NCBI GenBank assembly: GCA_029858145.1
Contig: JAOUFP010000129.1
Location: 1 to 7,529 of the forward strand
DNA from: Nitrospirota bacterium
Lineage (GTDB): Bacteria > Nitrospirota > Thermodesulfovibrionia > Thermodesulfovibrionales > UBA6898
DNA length: 7,529 nucleotides
Direction: 5' to 3'
This document shows, piece by piece, positions 1 to 5,931 of the stretch. The notes under the pieces are model-generated. The model was not told the origin of the DNA and ran no database searches. It worked only from the letters and a program-made list of their open reading frames with translations. Numbering within the stretch: position 1 is the stretch's first letter; each line of letters opens with the position of its first letter. The translations under genes were made by a program, and so were the position numbers.

Positions 1-67
1 GAAAGCCGGCCAGGCATCCTCTCAAGCTGAGGGACAGAGCACTCCCGGAAGGTAATGATATATAATA
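1..67. other. Left edge, no assignable gene
   Basis: No complete gene lies here. Two plus-strand frames stay open from the window edge: one stops at TAA 53-55, the other at TAA 63-65, two bases before an ATG at 68. Either could be the last 17-20 codons of an upstream gene, but the stretch is too short to choose between them or to name a product. The segment 18-34 can fold into a small hairpin (CTCTC / GAGGG arms, 5-nt loop). Confidence 0.25.
59..66 (+). promoter_or_regulatory. Possible -10 box for the Nudix gene
   Basis: TATATAAT at 59-66 contains a perfect TATAAT hexamer (61-66), preceded by TG at 56-57. No recognisable -35 hexamer lies 16-18 bp upstream. If real, transcription would begin near 73. 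That puts the ATG at 68 outside the transcript and supports the TTG start at 128. A chance AT-rich match is quite possible. Confidence 0.25.
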
Positions 68-127
68 ATGCGCGATCCTCATTTGTCAGGATATCGGTTC
101 GGAAACAGAGAACGAAAGGTTGTCCAT

Positions 128-736
128 TTGAGTAAAACACGTTCAATCGCAGACAATGAAGTCCTTGAAATAGTTGATAAAAACGGGTCTGTCCTTGGGA
201 CTGCCAGGAGGTCGGATTTCCACGGGAATCCTTCCCTCATTCACCGTGTTGTCCATGTCCTCGTTTTCGACAGGAAGGGACGGCTGCTTCTCCAGAAACG
301 GTCGCTGAATAAAGATGTAGCGCCTGGGAAATGGGACACCTCCGTCGGGGGGCACGTAAATCCCGGGGAAGACGTCCTCACCGCAGCTATAAGAGAGATG
401 CGGGAAGAGCTCGGCATTAAAAAATGCGTTCCGGAGTATCTGTATTCTTACCTGTTTTCGAATCATGTCGAATCCGAACTGGTCAGCACTTTTTCCTGTG
501 TTTACAGCAGCAAAATCTTATTTAATAAGGAGGAGATAGAGGAGACTGCATTCTGGGACATGAAAGAAATCAGAAAGAACCTTGGCAAAAAAGTGTTCAG
601 CGGTCATTTTGAAAAAGAAATCCTTACCTTTTTCACAAAGAGTGCTCTCTCAGACCATCCTCTCGCCGGGATGAAAGATATATTTATGGATCTGGATGTT
701 CAGCCTGACGCGCAGTCTGTCATCGAGAATCCATGA
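128..736 (+). CDS. Nudix hydrolase (isopentenyl-diphosphate isomerase-like / YfcD-like subgroup)
   Basis: A Nudix-family enzyme, expected to hydrolyse a nucleoside-diphosphate-linked or related substrate with Mg2+ in the cytoplasm; the substrate cannot be read from sequence. The Nudix box is complete: numbering from the start chosen here, it runs from G75 to I97 in the pattern G-x5-E-x7-REMREELGI. The upstream layout (VLEIVDKNGSVLG, then a short spacer, HRVVHVLVF and LLLQKRS) is typical of the YfcD/IDI-like branch. I prefer TTG 128, because it has an AAAGG Shine-Dalgarno at 115-119 with 8-nt spacing and gives the N-terminus usual for this branch (about 202 aa). An in-frame ATG at 68 would add 20 residues but has only a GGAAGG 15 nt away. 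The last 28 residues lie beyond the fold expected for the family and overlap the 3' end of queE on the opposite strand. The Nudix assignment is sure; start and substrate are not. Confidence 0.9.
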   Translation: MSKTRSIADNEVLEIVDKNGSVLGTARRSDFHGNPSLIHRVVHVLVFDRKGRLLLQKRSLNKDVAPGKWDTSVGGHVNPGEDVLTAAIREMREELGIKKCVPEYLYSYLFSNHVESELVSTFSCVYSSKILFNKEEIEETAFWDMKEIRKNLGKKVFSGHFEKEILTFFTKSALSDHPLAGMKDIFMDLDVQPDAQSVIENP

Positions 737-1288
737 AGCGAGTTCCCCGGGGTGCAGCAGCCCGAATGCCGGCGAAAGAAGCACCTCGCACCGCTCCTCA
801 AGCCTGTAGCGGGCGACAAGCTTTTTTGTCCACTCATAGTCATTTCTGCTGCAGAGCACAAACTTCACTTCATCAGAGTTTTTGATCTTTTCCAGATTTG
901 AGAAATCCATTTTATGACTCATTCCACTGTCCGGCGTCTTCATATCAAGGATAACCGTTGCACGCTTATCAATCTCCTGAATGTTCATTGATCCGTTTGT
1001 TTCGACCAGTACTTCATAGCTTTTTTCCAGTAATTTTCCGATCAGAGAAATTGTCTCCTCACCCTGAAGCAGGGGCTCTCCTCCGGTTATTTCTACCAAT
1101 CGTACTCCGGCAGAATCAACGCGGTGCAGAACGTCCGCGATCTGCATCTCCGCACCTTCTTCGTAGGAGTATCGCGTGTCGCAGTACGCACATCTCAGGT
1201 TGCATCCGCTCAGCCTTACGAAGGTGCAGGGCAAACCCGCAAAGGTTGATTCCCCCTGAATACTGGTGAATAATTCGCAGACTCTCAT
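650..1288 (-). CDS. queE: 7-carboxy-7-deazaguanine synthase, radical SAM
   Basis: Converts 6-carboxy-5,6,7,8-tetrahydropterin to 7-carboxy-7-deazaguanine, the ring-contraction step of preQ0/queuosine biosynthesis, using SAM, a [4Fe-4S] cluster and Mg2+. The N-terminal motif ELFTSIQGES (5-14) is the usual QueE opening. The cluster cysteines are C29, C33 and C36 (CNLRCAYC, CX3CX2C), followed by a DT typical of QueE. The SAM-binding GGEP is at 69-72 and VETNGS at 95-100. The C-terminus (RLNIQIHKYIF, then HPGERMV) matches the family ending, so the stop at 650 is genuine; 212 aa is normal size. The start ATG has GGGAAGG 10 nt upstream and overlaps the stop of a 24-codon ORF. No queC, queD or queF is in view. 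The gene probably lies in an operon with the upstream EamA permease, 72 bp away. Its 3' end overlaps the convergent Nudix gene by 87 bp, leaving no room for a terminator between them. Confidence 0.95.
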   Translation of the reverse strand: MRVCELFTSIQGESTFAGLPCTFVRLSGCNLRCAYCDTRYSYEEGAEMQIADVLHRVDSAGVRLVEITGGEPLLQGEETISLIGKLLEKSYEVLVETNGSMNIQEIDKRATVILDMKTPDSGMSHKMDFSNLEKIKNSDEVKFVLCSRNDYEWTKKLVARYRLEERCEVLLSPAFGLLHPGELASWILDDRLRVRLNIQIHKYIFHPGERMV

Positions 1289-1359
1289 CGGACGTTTGCC
1301 TTCCCGTTTGATACGGCCAGAAAATTTTCCGCGTTATCGGCATTATTTTTTTCTTTCAT
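1285..1359 (-). CDS. Candidate 24-aa micro-ORF coupled to queE
   Basis: ATG at 1359-1357 runs 24 codons to TGA at 1287-1285. The start lies 1 nt after the permease stop (TGA-A-ATG) and the stop overlaps the queE start as ATGA. An AGGGGTGA stretch inside the last codons of the permease could serve as its Shine-Dalgarno. The peptide begins MKEKNNADNAENF, is hydrophilic and rich in Asn, Lys, Glu and Ala, and has no signal peptide, membrane segment or motif I recognise. Arguments for it are the exact fit between two genes and its own ribosome site. Against it, any 72-nt gap can contain such an ORF by chance. It may be a leader that couples queE translation to the permease rather than a functional protein. 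Confidence 0.4.
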   Translation of the reverse strand: MKEKNNADNAENFLAVSNGKANVR

Positions 1360-1360
1360 T

Positions 1361-2224
1361 TCAGCTGTCACCCCTGACGGTTATGTAACCGGAAAAAAGT
1401 ATGAGGATACCCCCGTATATCGAATATATTCCCGGAATTTCTTTCAGAAACACCATACTGAAGACTATCGCGCTCACAGGCTCAAGATACCCGAGCACCG
1501 CCGCCCTGTTTGCCGTAACCGTCTGGAGACCCTTAAAATAGAGAACCGGCGCAAGGGTATAATGTAGTATTCCCATCACAAAAAAACTCTCCCATGCCTG
1601 CAGCGGCAGCACCCGGATGAACGGCAAAAGCAAAACCATCATACAGATATTGTTGCAAAAAGAAAGAAATAACGGGGTGAAATGCCTTGCATAAATTCTG
1701 GACAAAACAATGATAACAGCATACGCAACTCCCGAGACAAGTCCTGCTGCGATTCCATATCCGTGCGCCCTGTCCGGAGAGAAACCATCAAGCAGAATCC
1801 ATAAGCCGGCTGAAGCTGTTGCGATCGCAAACAGCAGCTTTCCTGTTATCTTCTCACCCAGAAAGACTGCCGCGAGAAACGCTACTATGATGGGGGCGGT
1901 ATAGTGCGTCAGGACGGCATTTGCAATGGTCGTGTTCTGAAAAGCATAATAGAAAGAGAAATTATTCAGTAACAGAAAACTTCCCAGAATGACCGGATAT
2001 GAAAGTTTTTTCAGGTCCATGCCGGCTGCCTGATTTTTTTTCTTCAGCAGAATCGCCCCCTGTGCGATTATTGAAACCAGCAGCGAATAAAAAATAAGCA
2101 GATAGATCTCAACTCCGGACAATCTCACTACGATACCGAGCGAACTCCAAAGAAATATGGCAAGGAGAATATAGAGATATCCCAGTCTCTGAGAATATTG
2201 GGAAAGGCCAGTAGATACTTTCAT
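1361..2224 (-). CDS. EamA/DMT-superfamily membrane transporter
   Basis: A 287-aa inner-membrane permease of the drug/metabolite transporter superfamily. It has about ten hydrophobic segments arranged as two EamA repeats, roughly residues 15-147 and 155-284. Family signposts are WSSLGIVVR in the first helix, the short basic loop with KKKN near residue 62, FLGEKITG at the end of the first repeat, YLEPVSAIVFSMVFLKE in the second, and a final glycine-rich helix. The substrate of this family cannot be predicted from sequence; amino acids, nucleosides and metabolite export are all known. The ATG at 2224 lacks a clear Shine-Dalgarno. The gene sits upstream of queE on the same strand with only the micro-ORF between, so co-transcription is likely. 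Movement of a queuosine precursor is a possibility suggested only by position. A run of eight A residues lies in the coding strand (2034-2041). Confidence 0.9.
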   Translation of the reverse strand: MKVSTGLSQYSQRLGYLYILLAIFLWSSLGIVVRLSGVEIYLLIFYSLLVSIIAQGAILLKKKNQAAGMDLKKLSYPVILGSFLLLNNFSFYYAFQNTTIANAVLTHYTAPIIVAFLAAVFLGEKITGKLLFAIATASAGLWILLDGFSPDRAHGYGIAAGLVSGVAYAVIIVLSRIYARHFTPLFLSFCNNICMMVLLLPFIRVLPLQAWESFFVMGILHYTLAPVLYFKGLQTVTANRAAVLGYLEPVSAIVFSMVFLKEIPGIYSIYGGILILFSGYITVRGDS

Positions 2225-2386
2225 TCCGGAAGTTATTTGATCTCGTCCTGTTTTAATTATTATTATTGAGAAACCCGCCCTCTTTTTGCCGGCTCTTCCG
2301 GAAAAATATGAATGCGTTTCCTTTAACGCGTCTTGTATTTTACCATAAGGCTGGACAGGTCCGGTAAAAAAGGGTTACATTTCATT
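2225..2386. promoter_or_regulatory. Divergent intergenic region between the permease gene and rarA
   Basis: It must contain the start signals for both genes, although I cannot pick a convincing sigma-70 promoter for either. Two copies of the palindrome TTCCGGAA lie at 2224-2231 (touching the permease start codon) and 2296-2303, 72 bp apart, and could be operator half-sites or chance. An AT-rich block of TTA/ATT repeats is at 2250-2268. Confidence 0.35.
2338..2369 (+). promoter_or_regulatory. Inverted repeat in the rarA 5' leader
   Basis: TTTTACC (2338-2344) and GGTAAAA (2363-2369) are perfect 7-bp arms around an 18-nt loop. The repeat ends 17 nt before the rarA ATG and just before the AGGG at 2371-2374 that is the only Shine-Dalgarno-like match. 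It is a candidate RNA hairpin or DNA operator. No T-run follows, so it is not a terminator. Confidence 0.35.
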
Positions 2387-3619
2387 ATGGATCTGTTCAG
2401 TAACGAAGCCATAAAAGAACCGCTTGCCTATCGCATGAGTCCACGAAATATCAGTGAATATGCAGGACAGGAACATATTCTTGGTGAAGGCAAACTCCTG
2501 AGAAGGGCTGTTGAAGCCGACAGGATCACCTCCCTGATCCTTTTCGGTCCTCCGGGTACCGGCAAAACTGCGCTCGCAAAAGTCATAGCAGAAAAAACCA
2601 GGGCTCATTTCGAATGGTTGAATGCAGCGACCGCCGGACTCGATGAATTGAGAAAAATCATCCAGGCAGCCCGTTCCCGAAAATCAAGGGGCCTACGCAC
2701 GATTCTGTTCCTCGATGAAATCCACCGGTTCAATAAACTGCAGCAGGACGCGCTGCTTCCGGATGTCGAGGAAGGAAACATTACCCTGATAGCTGCCACG
2801 GTGGAAAACCCTTTTTTTTATGTCAATTCCGCCCTGCTTTCACGGAGCCAGGTATTTGAATTAAAGCCGCTTTCGGAAGAAAGCTTACTGAAAATACTTC
2901 ATAATGCCATCGCTGACAGGGAAAGAGGCCTTGGCAATCTGAAGATATCCGCACAACCGGACGCCCTGCGGCATATAGCGAAAATGTCTGATGGAGATGC
3001 CAGGAAGGCACTGTCCGCGCTTGAAATTGCGGTGCTCACAACCGTGCCCGGCAAAGATGAATGCATTCACATAACGCTTCCCGTTGCGGAAGAATCCATC
3101 CAGAAAAAGGTGATCGTATACGACAGGAAGGGGGACCAGCATTACGACACGATATCGGCCTTCATAAAGAGCATGCGGGGTTCTGATCCGGATGCTGCCG
3201 TGTATTATCTCGCGAAGATGATCTATGCCGGTGAAGACCCGAGGTTTATCGCGAGAAGAATTGTTATCTGCGCTTCAGAAGACGTCGGAAATGCGGATCC
3301 TATGGCCCTGGTTGTCGCAATAGCCGCCTTACGGTCGGTTGAGTTCGTCGGCATGCCGGAAGCAAGAATACCGCTGGCACAGGCGGCCATCTACATTTCA
3401 GAAGCTCCGAAGAGCAACGCCTGCTACCGGGCGATCGATGCCGCACTAGATGACATAAGGAATGAACCGACGATAGAAGTCCCGGATCACCTGAAGGACA
3501 GCCATTATCCGGGAGCCAAAAAGTTAGGGCATGGGAAAGACTACAAATACCCGCATGACTATGGAGGCTCTGTGGAGCAGGAATACATAAAGCAAAAGAA
3601 AAAATATTACAAACCGTAA
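2387..3619 (+). CDS. rarA: Replication-associated recombination protein A, AAA+ ATPase
   Basis: RarA (MgsA, homologue of Mgs1/WRNIP1) is a clamp-loader-like tetrameric ATPase acting at stalled replication forks. Numbering from ATG 2387 (410 aa): N-terminal PLAYRMSPRNISEYAGQEH; Walker A GPPGTGKT 54-61; Walker B ILFLDE 106-111 followed by IHRFNK; sensor 1 region AATVENP 136-142; arginine-finger segment ALLSRSQ with R153; sensor 2 GDARKAL with R206. The C-terminal half keeps the RarA tetramerisation signature: KGDQHYDTISAFIKSMRGSD, then EDVGNADP and APKSNACY. An upstream in-frame TTG at 2333 would add 18 residues unlike the family and would place the leader inverted repeat within coding sequence, so I chose 2387. 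An 8-T run (2812-2819) lies in the ATPase domain. The gene stands alone on this strand and converges on coaD. Confidence 0.96.
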   Translation: MDLFSNEAIKEPLAYRMSPRNISEYAGQEHILGEGKLLRRAVEADRITSLILFGPPGTGKTALAKVIAEKTRAHFEWLNAATAGLDELRKIIQAARSRKSRGLRTILFLDEIHRFNKLQQDALLPDVEEGNITLIAATVENPFFYVNSALLSRSQVFELKPLSEESLLKILHNAIADRERGLGNLKISAQPDALRHIAKMSDGDARKALSALEIAVLTTVPGKDECIHITLPVAEESIQKKVIVYDRKGDQHYDTISAFIKSMRGSDPDAAVYYLAKMIYAGEDPRFIARRIVICASEDVGNADPMALVVAIAALRSVEFVGMPEARIPLAQAAIYISEAPKSNACYRAIDAALDDIRNEPTIEVPDHLKDSHYPGAKKLGHGKDYKYPHDYGGSVEQEYIKQKKKYYKP

Positions 3620-3643
3620 ATGCGGTGCGTAACGCAAGGCATT
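3619..3643. terminator. Stem-loop between convergent rarA and coaD
   Basis: Arms AATGC (3619-3623) / GCATT (3639-3643) enclose a second stem TGCG (3626-3629) / CGCA (3633-3636) with a 3-nt loop and a 2x2 internal loop. It sits directly after the rarA stop, where a terminator would be expected. There is no U-run on the plus strand. On the minus strand a T-rich stretch follows only after about 15 nt, inside rarA. It is therefore a weak, possibly bidirectional terminator or an RNA end-protecting hairpin. Confidence 0.35.
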
Positions 3644-3687
3644 AAATCAGGTTTCATTCACCAATGGAATAAAAACGTACTTCGGGT

Positions 3688-4194
3688 TTATCGGCAGTTT
3701 CTCTCTTTCAGGCGTTTAAATTTCTCTTTCAAGGCCTTTTCAACAGGCAAAGGCACAAGTCTCTTTACGCACCCTCCCAGCGAAGCGATTTCTTTAACGA
3801 TCGTCGCGGTCAAAAAAGAGTATTCTTCACTTGGCATCATAAAAACCGTTTCAATCTCTGAAAGCAGGCGCCTGTTCATGAGAGCCATCTGCAGTTCGTA
3901 TTCAAAATCGGAAACAGCCCTTAAACCCCTGATAATCGCGATGCCGTTCTTTTCCTTCACATAATCGACAAGAAGCCCTTCAAATACCTCATGTTTCACC
4001 CTGTCATACTTCGTCAATGATCGCTCTATGAGGGAAATCCGTTCTTCCACACTGAAGAGAGGATTTTTTTTCAGGCTCGGGGCAAGCGCCACAATCACTT
4101 CGTCAAAAATCCTCAGGCCCCGTACAACAAGGTCGAGATGTCCATTTGTGAACGGGTCAAAGGTTCCCGGATAAATTGCAATTCTTTTTCTCAC
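3688..4194 (-). CDS. coaD: Phosphopantetheine adenylyltransferase
   Basis: Transfers AMP from ATP to 4'-phosphopantetheine, giving dephospho-CoA and pyrophosphate: the penultimate step of CoA synthesis, in the cytoplasm. 168 aa is normal size for this hexameric nucleotidyltransferase. Visible are the N-terminal YPGTFDPFTNGH with the TNGH (T/HxGH) ATP-binding motif at 16-19, the phosphopantetheine/ATP-binding stretch IRGLRAVSDFEYE (88-100, including R89 and R92), and the C-terminal motif YSFLTATIVKEIA (125-137). Where many homologues have ISSS, this protein has LTAT at 128-131, a conservative but noticeable change. The start is GTG at 4194, overlapping the rsmD stop as GTGA, with AGGAAAG just upstream. 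rsmD-coaD is a common pairing and translation is probably coupled. Confidence 0.96.
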   Translation of the reverse strand: MRKRIAIYPGTFDPFTNGHLDLVVRGLRIFDEVIVALAPSLKKNPLFSVEERISLIERSLTKYDRVKHEVFEGLLVDYVKEKNGIAIIRGLRAVSDFEYELQMALMNRRLLSEIETVFMMPSEEYSFLTATIVKEIASLGGCVKRLVPLPVEKALKEKFKRLKERNCR

Positions 4195-4769
4195 TGTTCT
4201 TTCCTGTACAGTGTCAGCATTGTGTCGCCGTATTTATAATTCTTCATTCTTTTTATATTCTGCATATGGTCCGGGAGAATTTTTCTGGAGGAATGCTCAA
4301 CCAGCACGCACCCGCTGTCCTTCAATATATCGCAGTGTCCGACAGACGGGAGCACCCGCTCAATTTCATCCGACGCATAGGGGGGATCCGCAAAGAGGAT
4401 ATCAAACTTCATGCCTGTCTTCACGGCCCTCTGCAGGAAAGCTTCAGCTTTTTCCTGATAAACGACAGCCCTGTCACCCAGGTTCATCTTGCGGATGTAA
4501 TCGATAAGTGCCCTGGCACGAACAGGATTGTCTTCAATAAAAAAAACCTTTTCAGCCCCTCGCGACAAGGCCTCCAGGCCCACCGCGCCTGTACCGGCAT
4601 AAAGATCAAGAAAAAAGGCATGCGCTGTTTCAGCCCTCAGGATGTCAAAGACCGCTTCTCTCACCTTTGCTGATGTGGGTCTGAGATCATCCCCTCCGGA
4701 TGAGGTGAAGATTTTTTTTGAGGTCGCTATTTTTCTCCCCTTGAGCCTTCCACTGGAAATTCTGACCAT
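4191..4769 (-). CDS. rsmD: 16S rRNA (guanine(966)-N(2))-methyltransferase
   Basis: Methylates N2 of G966 in 16S rRNA on the assembling 30S subunit, using SAM. From ATG 4769 the product is 192 aa, typical of RsmD. Seen in order: MVRISSGRLKGRKI at the start, LRPTSAKVREAVFDIL (29-44), the Rossmann SAM motif LDLYAGTGAVGLEALSRGA (54-72), acidic E79 at the end of strand 2 (FFIEDN), and the catalytic DPPY at 128-131. The reading frame extends upstream to a TTG at 4853, but the extra 28 residues are unlike the family and the promoter lies there. ATG 4769 has GGGGA close upstream. The stop overlaps coaD by four bases. An 8-A run (4712-4719) is in the coding strand. Confidence 0.94.
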   Translation of the reverse strand: MVRISSGRLKGRKIATSKKIFTSSGGDDLRPTSAKVREAVFDILRAETAHAFFLDLYAGTGAVGLEALSRGAEKVFFIEDNPVRARALIDYIRKMNLGDRAVVYQEKAEAFLQRAVKTGMKFDILFADPPYASDEIERVLPSVGHCDILKDSGCVLVEHSSRKILPDHMQNIKRMKNYKYGDTMLTLYRKEQ

Positions 4770-4824
4770 GTTTCCCCATATCAAACGAGCTTTCAGATTT
4801 ATCAGACAGATGCTTTGCATCCTT

Positions 4825-4853
4825 ATATTACTACAGCGTAAAGATTGCATCAA
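4825..4853 (-). promoter_or_regulatory. Sigma-70-type promoter for rsmD-coaD
   Basis: On the minus strand, TTGATG (4853-4848) and TAATAT (4830-4825) are separated by exactly 17 nt. Each hexamer matches consensus at 4 of 6 positions. Transcription would begin near 4818, giving a leader of about 50 nt before ATG 4769. No terminator with a U-run is visible after the DUF3106 gene, so read-through from the purN-sigma unit is also possible. Confidence 0.5.
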
Positions 4854-4880
4854 GGGGATTGGAATGGCATTTCACAGGCT

Positions 4881-5366
4881 TCAGTCAGGAAACATAAGCC
4901 TTTTGAATATCTCTCTTTCCTGATCGCTCAGGCTCTTCCAGAACAGAGACTGTTCCAGCACTTTCATCCGGTCAACTACCGGTATTTCCCTCATTCTCCT
5001 GTATTTTTCGGAAAGCCTTTCTTTGCGCTCCTGCGGAAGCATATCGACTTTTCTGATCCTTTCATTCACTCTTTCCCTGATTGATGAGTCCAGTCCCTGG
5101 AAAGCCCTGTATCGCTCCTTAAGCCGGTACTTCTCTTCTGGAGAAAGTTCACGATAATTTTCATAATTTTGTCTTGTCCGCCGGCGTTTTTCTTCGGATT
5201 GTTCCTTCCATTTCCTGTAATTCTCTATAATCCTTCCTTTTTCCTGAGGGGACATAGCTTCCCACATTACTTTATTCCTTCTGAGTCTCTGCTCTTCGGC
5301 AGTTGAATTGCCCGCATGAACAAAAACCGTAAAGACAGTCAGCCCGATGGCAAAGAGTAATTTCAT
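4881..5366 (-). CDS. Secreted DUF3106-type helical-repeat protein
   Basis: A 161-aa protein with a signal peptide: MK, a hydrophobic core LLFAIGLTVFTVFV, and a likely type I cleavage site after A18 (VHA, then GN). The mature part is extremely rich in Arg, Lys and Glu and predicted all-helical. It carries LSPEEK-type helix starts at 38, 74, 110 and 146 and can be written as 18-residue units (see findings). This resembles DUF3106 proteins, periplasmic and of unknown function. It overlaps the anti-sigma stop by four bases (ATGA), so it is translated with the sigma/anti-sigma pair. By analogy with CpxP/Spy/ZraP-like partners of stress systems, it may modulate the anti-sigma factor or protect envelope proteins; that is inference. 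It has no cysteine and no His-rich metal site (the only His is in the signal peptide), which argues against direct metal sensing. Confidence 0.8.
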   Translation of the reverse strand: MKLLFAIGLTVFTVFVHAGNSTAEEQRLRRNKVMWEAMSPQEKGRIIENYRKWKEQSEEKRRRTRQNYENYRELSPEEKYRLKERYRAFQGLDSSIRERVNERIRKVDMLPQERKERLSEKYRRMREIPVVDRMKVLEQSLFWKSLSDQEREIFKRLMFPD

Positions 5367-5905
5367 GCCGCATGCATCTCCAGTAAGTTACTTTCTTTTT
5401 TGTCTTCCTCCTGCCGGTCTTCTACCAGCGGCAGGTAATCTATCTTTTCGAGCCTGTCCAGGGAATCATAAAAATCTTTTTCCCGAAGCAGTTGAAGATT
5501 CACGATAATATCATCCACATTTTCCTGTGAAATATCAGTATGCGCCTCAACGGGAGTGTTTTCTTTTTCCACCGTGAACTGACGAAAACTCCCTGTATCT
5601 GTTGAGTTGTAGAAAAAGCCTATTCCGGCAATAATCAGCAGGACCGCTGCCGCGGGAACCATACGATAGAGCCATTTTGCCTTCCGCCCGCCTTTGATTT
5701 CCCTGAGTATATTCTTCTGAATATGCTCAGGGGGGGCCAAATCTTTCCAGCAATCAAGCGTCTTCCACGCGATCTGTATTTTTTCATATTCACGCCTGCA
5801 GGCACTGCAATCGTGAAGGTGCTCTTTCAGAAGCAGTTCCTGTGAAGGATCAAGTTCACGGTCAATGCAGGCAATAAGATTGTCTTTTGTCCATTCACAA
5901 TTCAC
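5363..5905 (-). CDS. Zinc-finger (zf-HC2) anti-sigma factor, single-pass membrane protein
   Basis: Expected to bind the ECF sigma factor encoded just upstream and keep it inactive at the inner membrane. The cytoplasmic N-terminus has the anti-sigma zinc-binding pattern: C3, then H29-x3-C33-x2-C36 (HLHDCSAC), within the usual LIACIDRELDPSQELLLKEHL context. A basic stretch GGRKAKWLYR precedes one membrane helix (about 82-99, VPAAAVLLIIAGIGFF). The remaining 80 residues are predicted periplasmic, acidic, with a DFYDSLDRLEKIDYLPLVED segment near the end. The start is GTG at 5905 with a strong GAGGAG 7 nt upstream; it lies 26 nt after the sigma stop and overlaps the next gene by four bases. No protease site or redox motif beyond the zinc ligands is evident, so the signal that releases sigma is unknown. 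Confidence 0.88.
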   Translation of the reverse strand: MNCEWTKDNLIACIDRELDPSQELLLKEHLHDCSACRREYEKIQIAWKTLDCWKDLAPPEHIQKNILREIKGGRKAKWLYRMVPAAAVLLIIAGIGFFYNSTDTGSFRQFTVEKENTPVEAHTDISQENVDDIIVNLQLLREKDFYDSLDRLEKIDYLPLVEDRQEEDKKESNLLEMHAA

Positions 5906-5931
5906 GGCGTCTCCTCAATAGATTAAACAAT

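Noticed and set aside
1..110. Cobalamin-riboswitch-like 3' half (GGAAGG, then GTCAGGATATCGG similar to a B12 box) before the Nudix gene
   Set aside because: The box is imperfect, the GCCACTG element is absent, the 5' half would be outside the window, and no B12-linked gene follows.
55..135. 26-codon ORF from ATG 55 overlapping the TTG start of the Nudix gene
   Set aside because: The Shine-Dalgarno would be only 2 nt from the ATG, and the frame is low in coding character and overlaps the likely promoter.
1116..1343. 75-codon minus-strand ORF overlapping the queE start
   Set aside because: It is a frame shadow of queE; its peptide has no family features, whereas queE is complete in another frame.
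3620..3964. Plus-strand ORF directly after rarA
   Set aside because: It is antisense to coaD, whose frame carries all expected motifs, and it has no ribosome site.
4176..4673. 165-codon plus-strand ORF
   Set aside because: It is antisense to rsmD; no recognisable domain, and rsmD is certain.
4770..4880. Terminator after the DUF3106 gene
   Set aside because: No GC-rich stem followed by a U-run is present in the minus-strand orientation.
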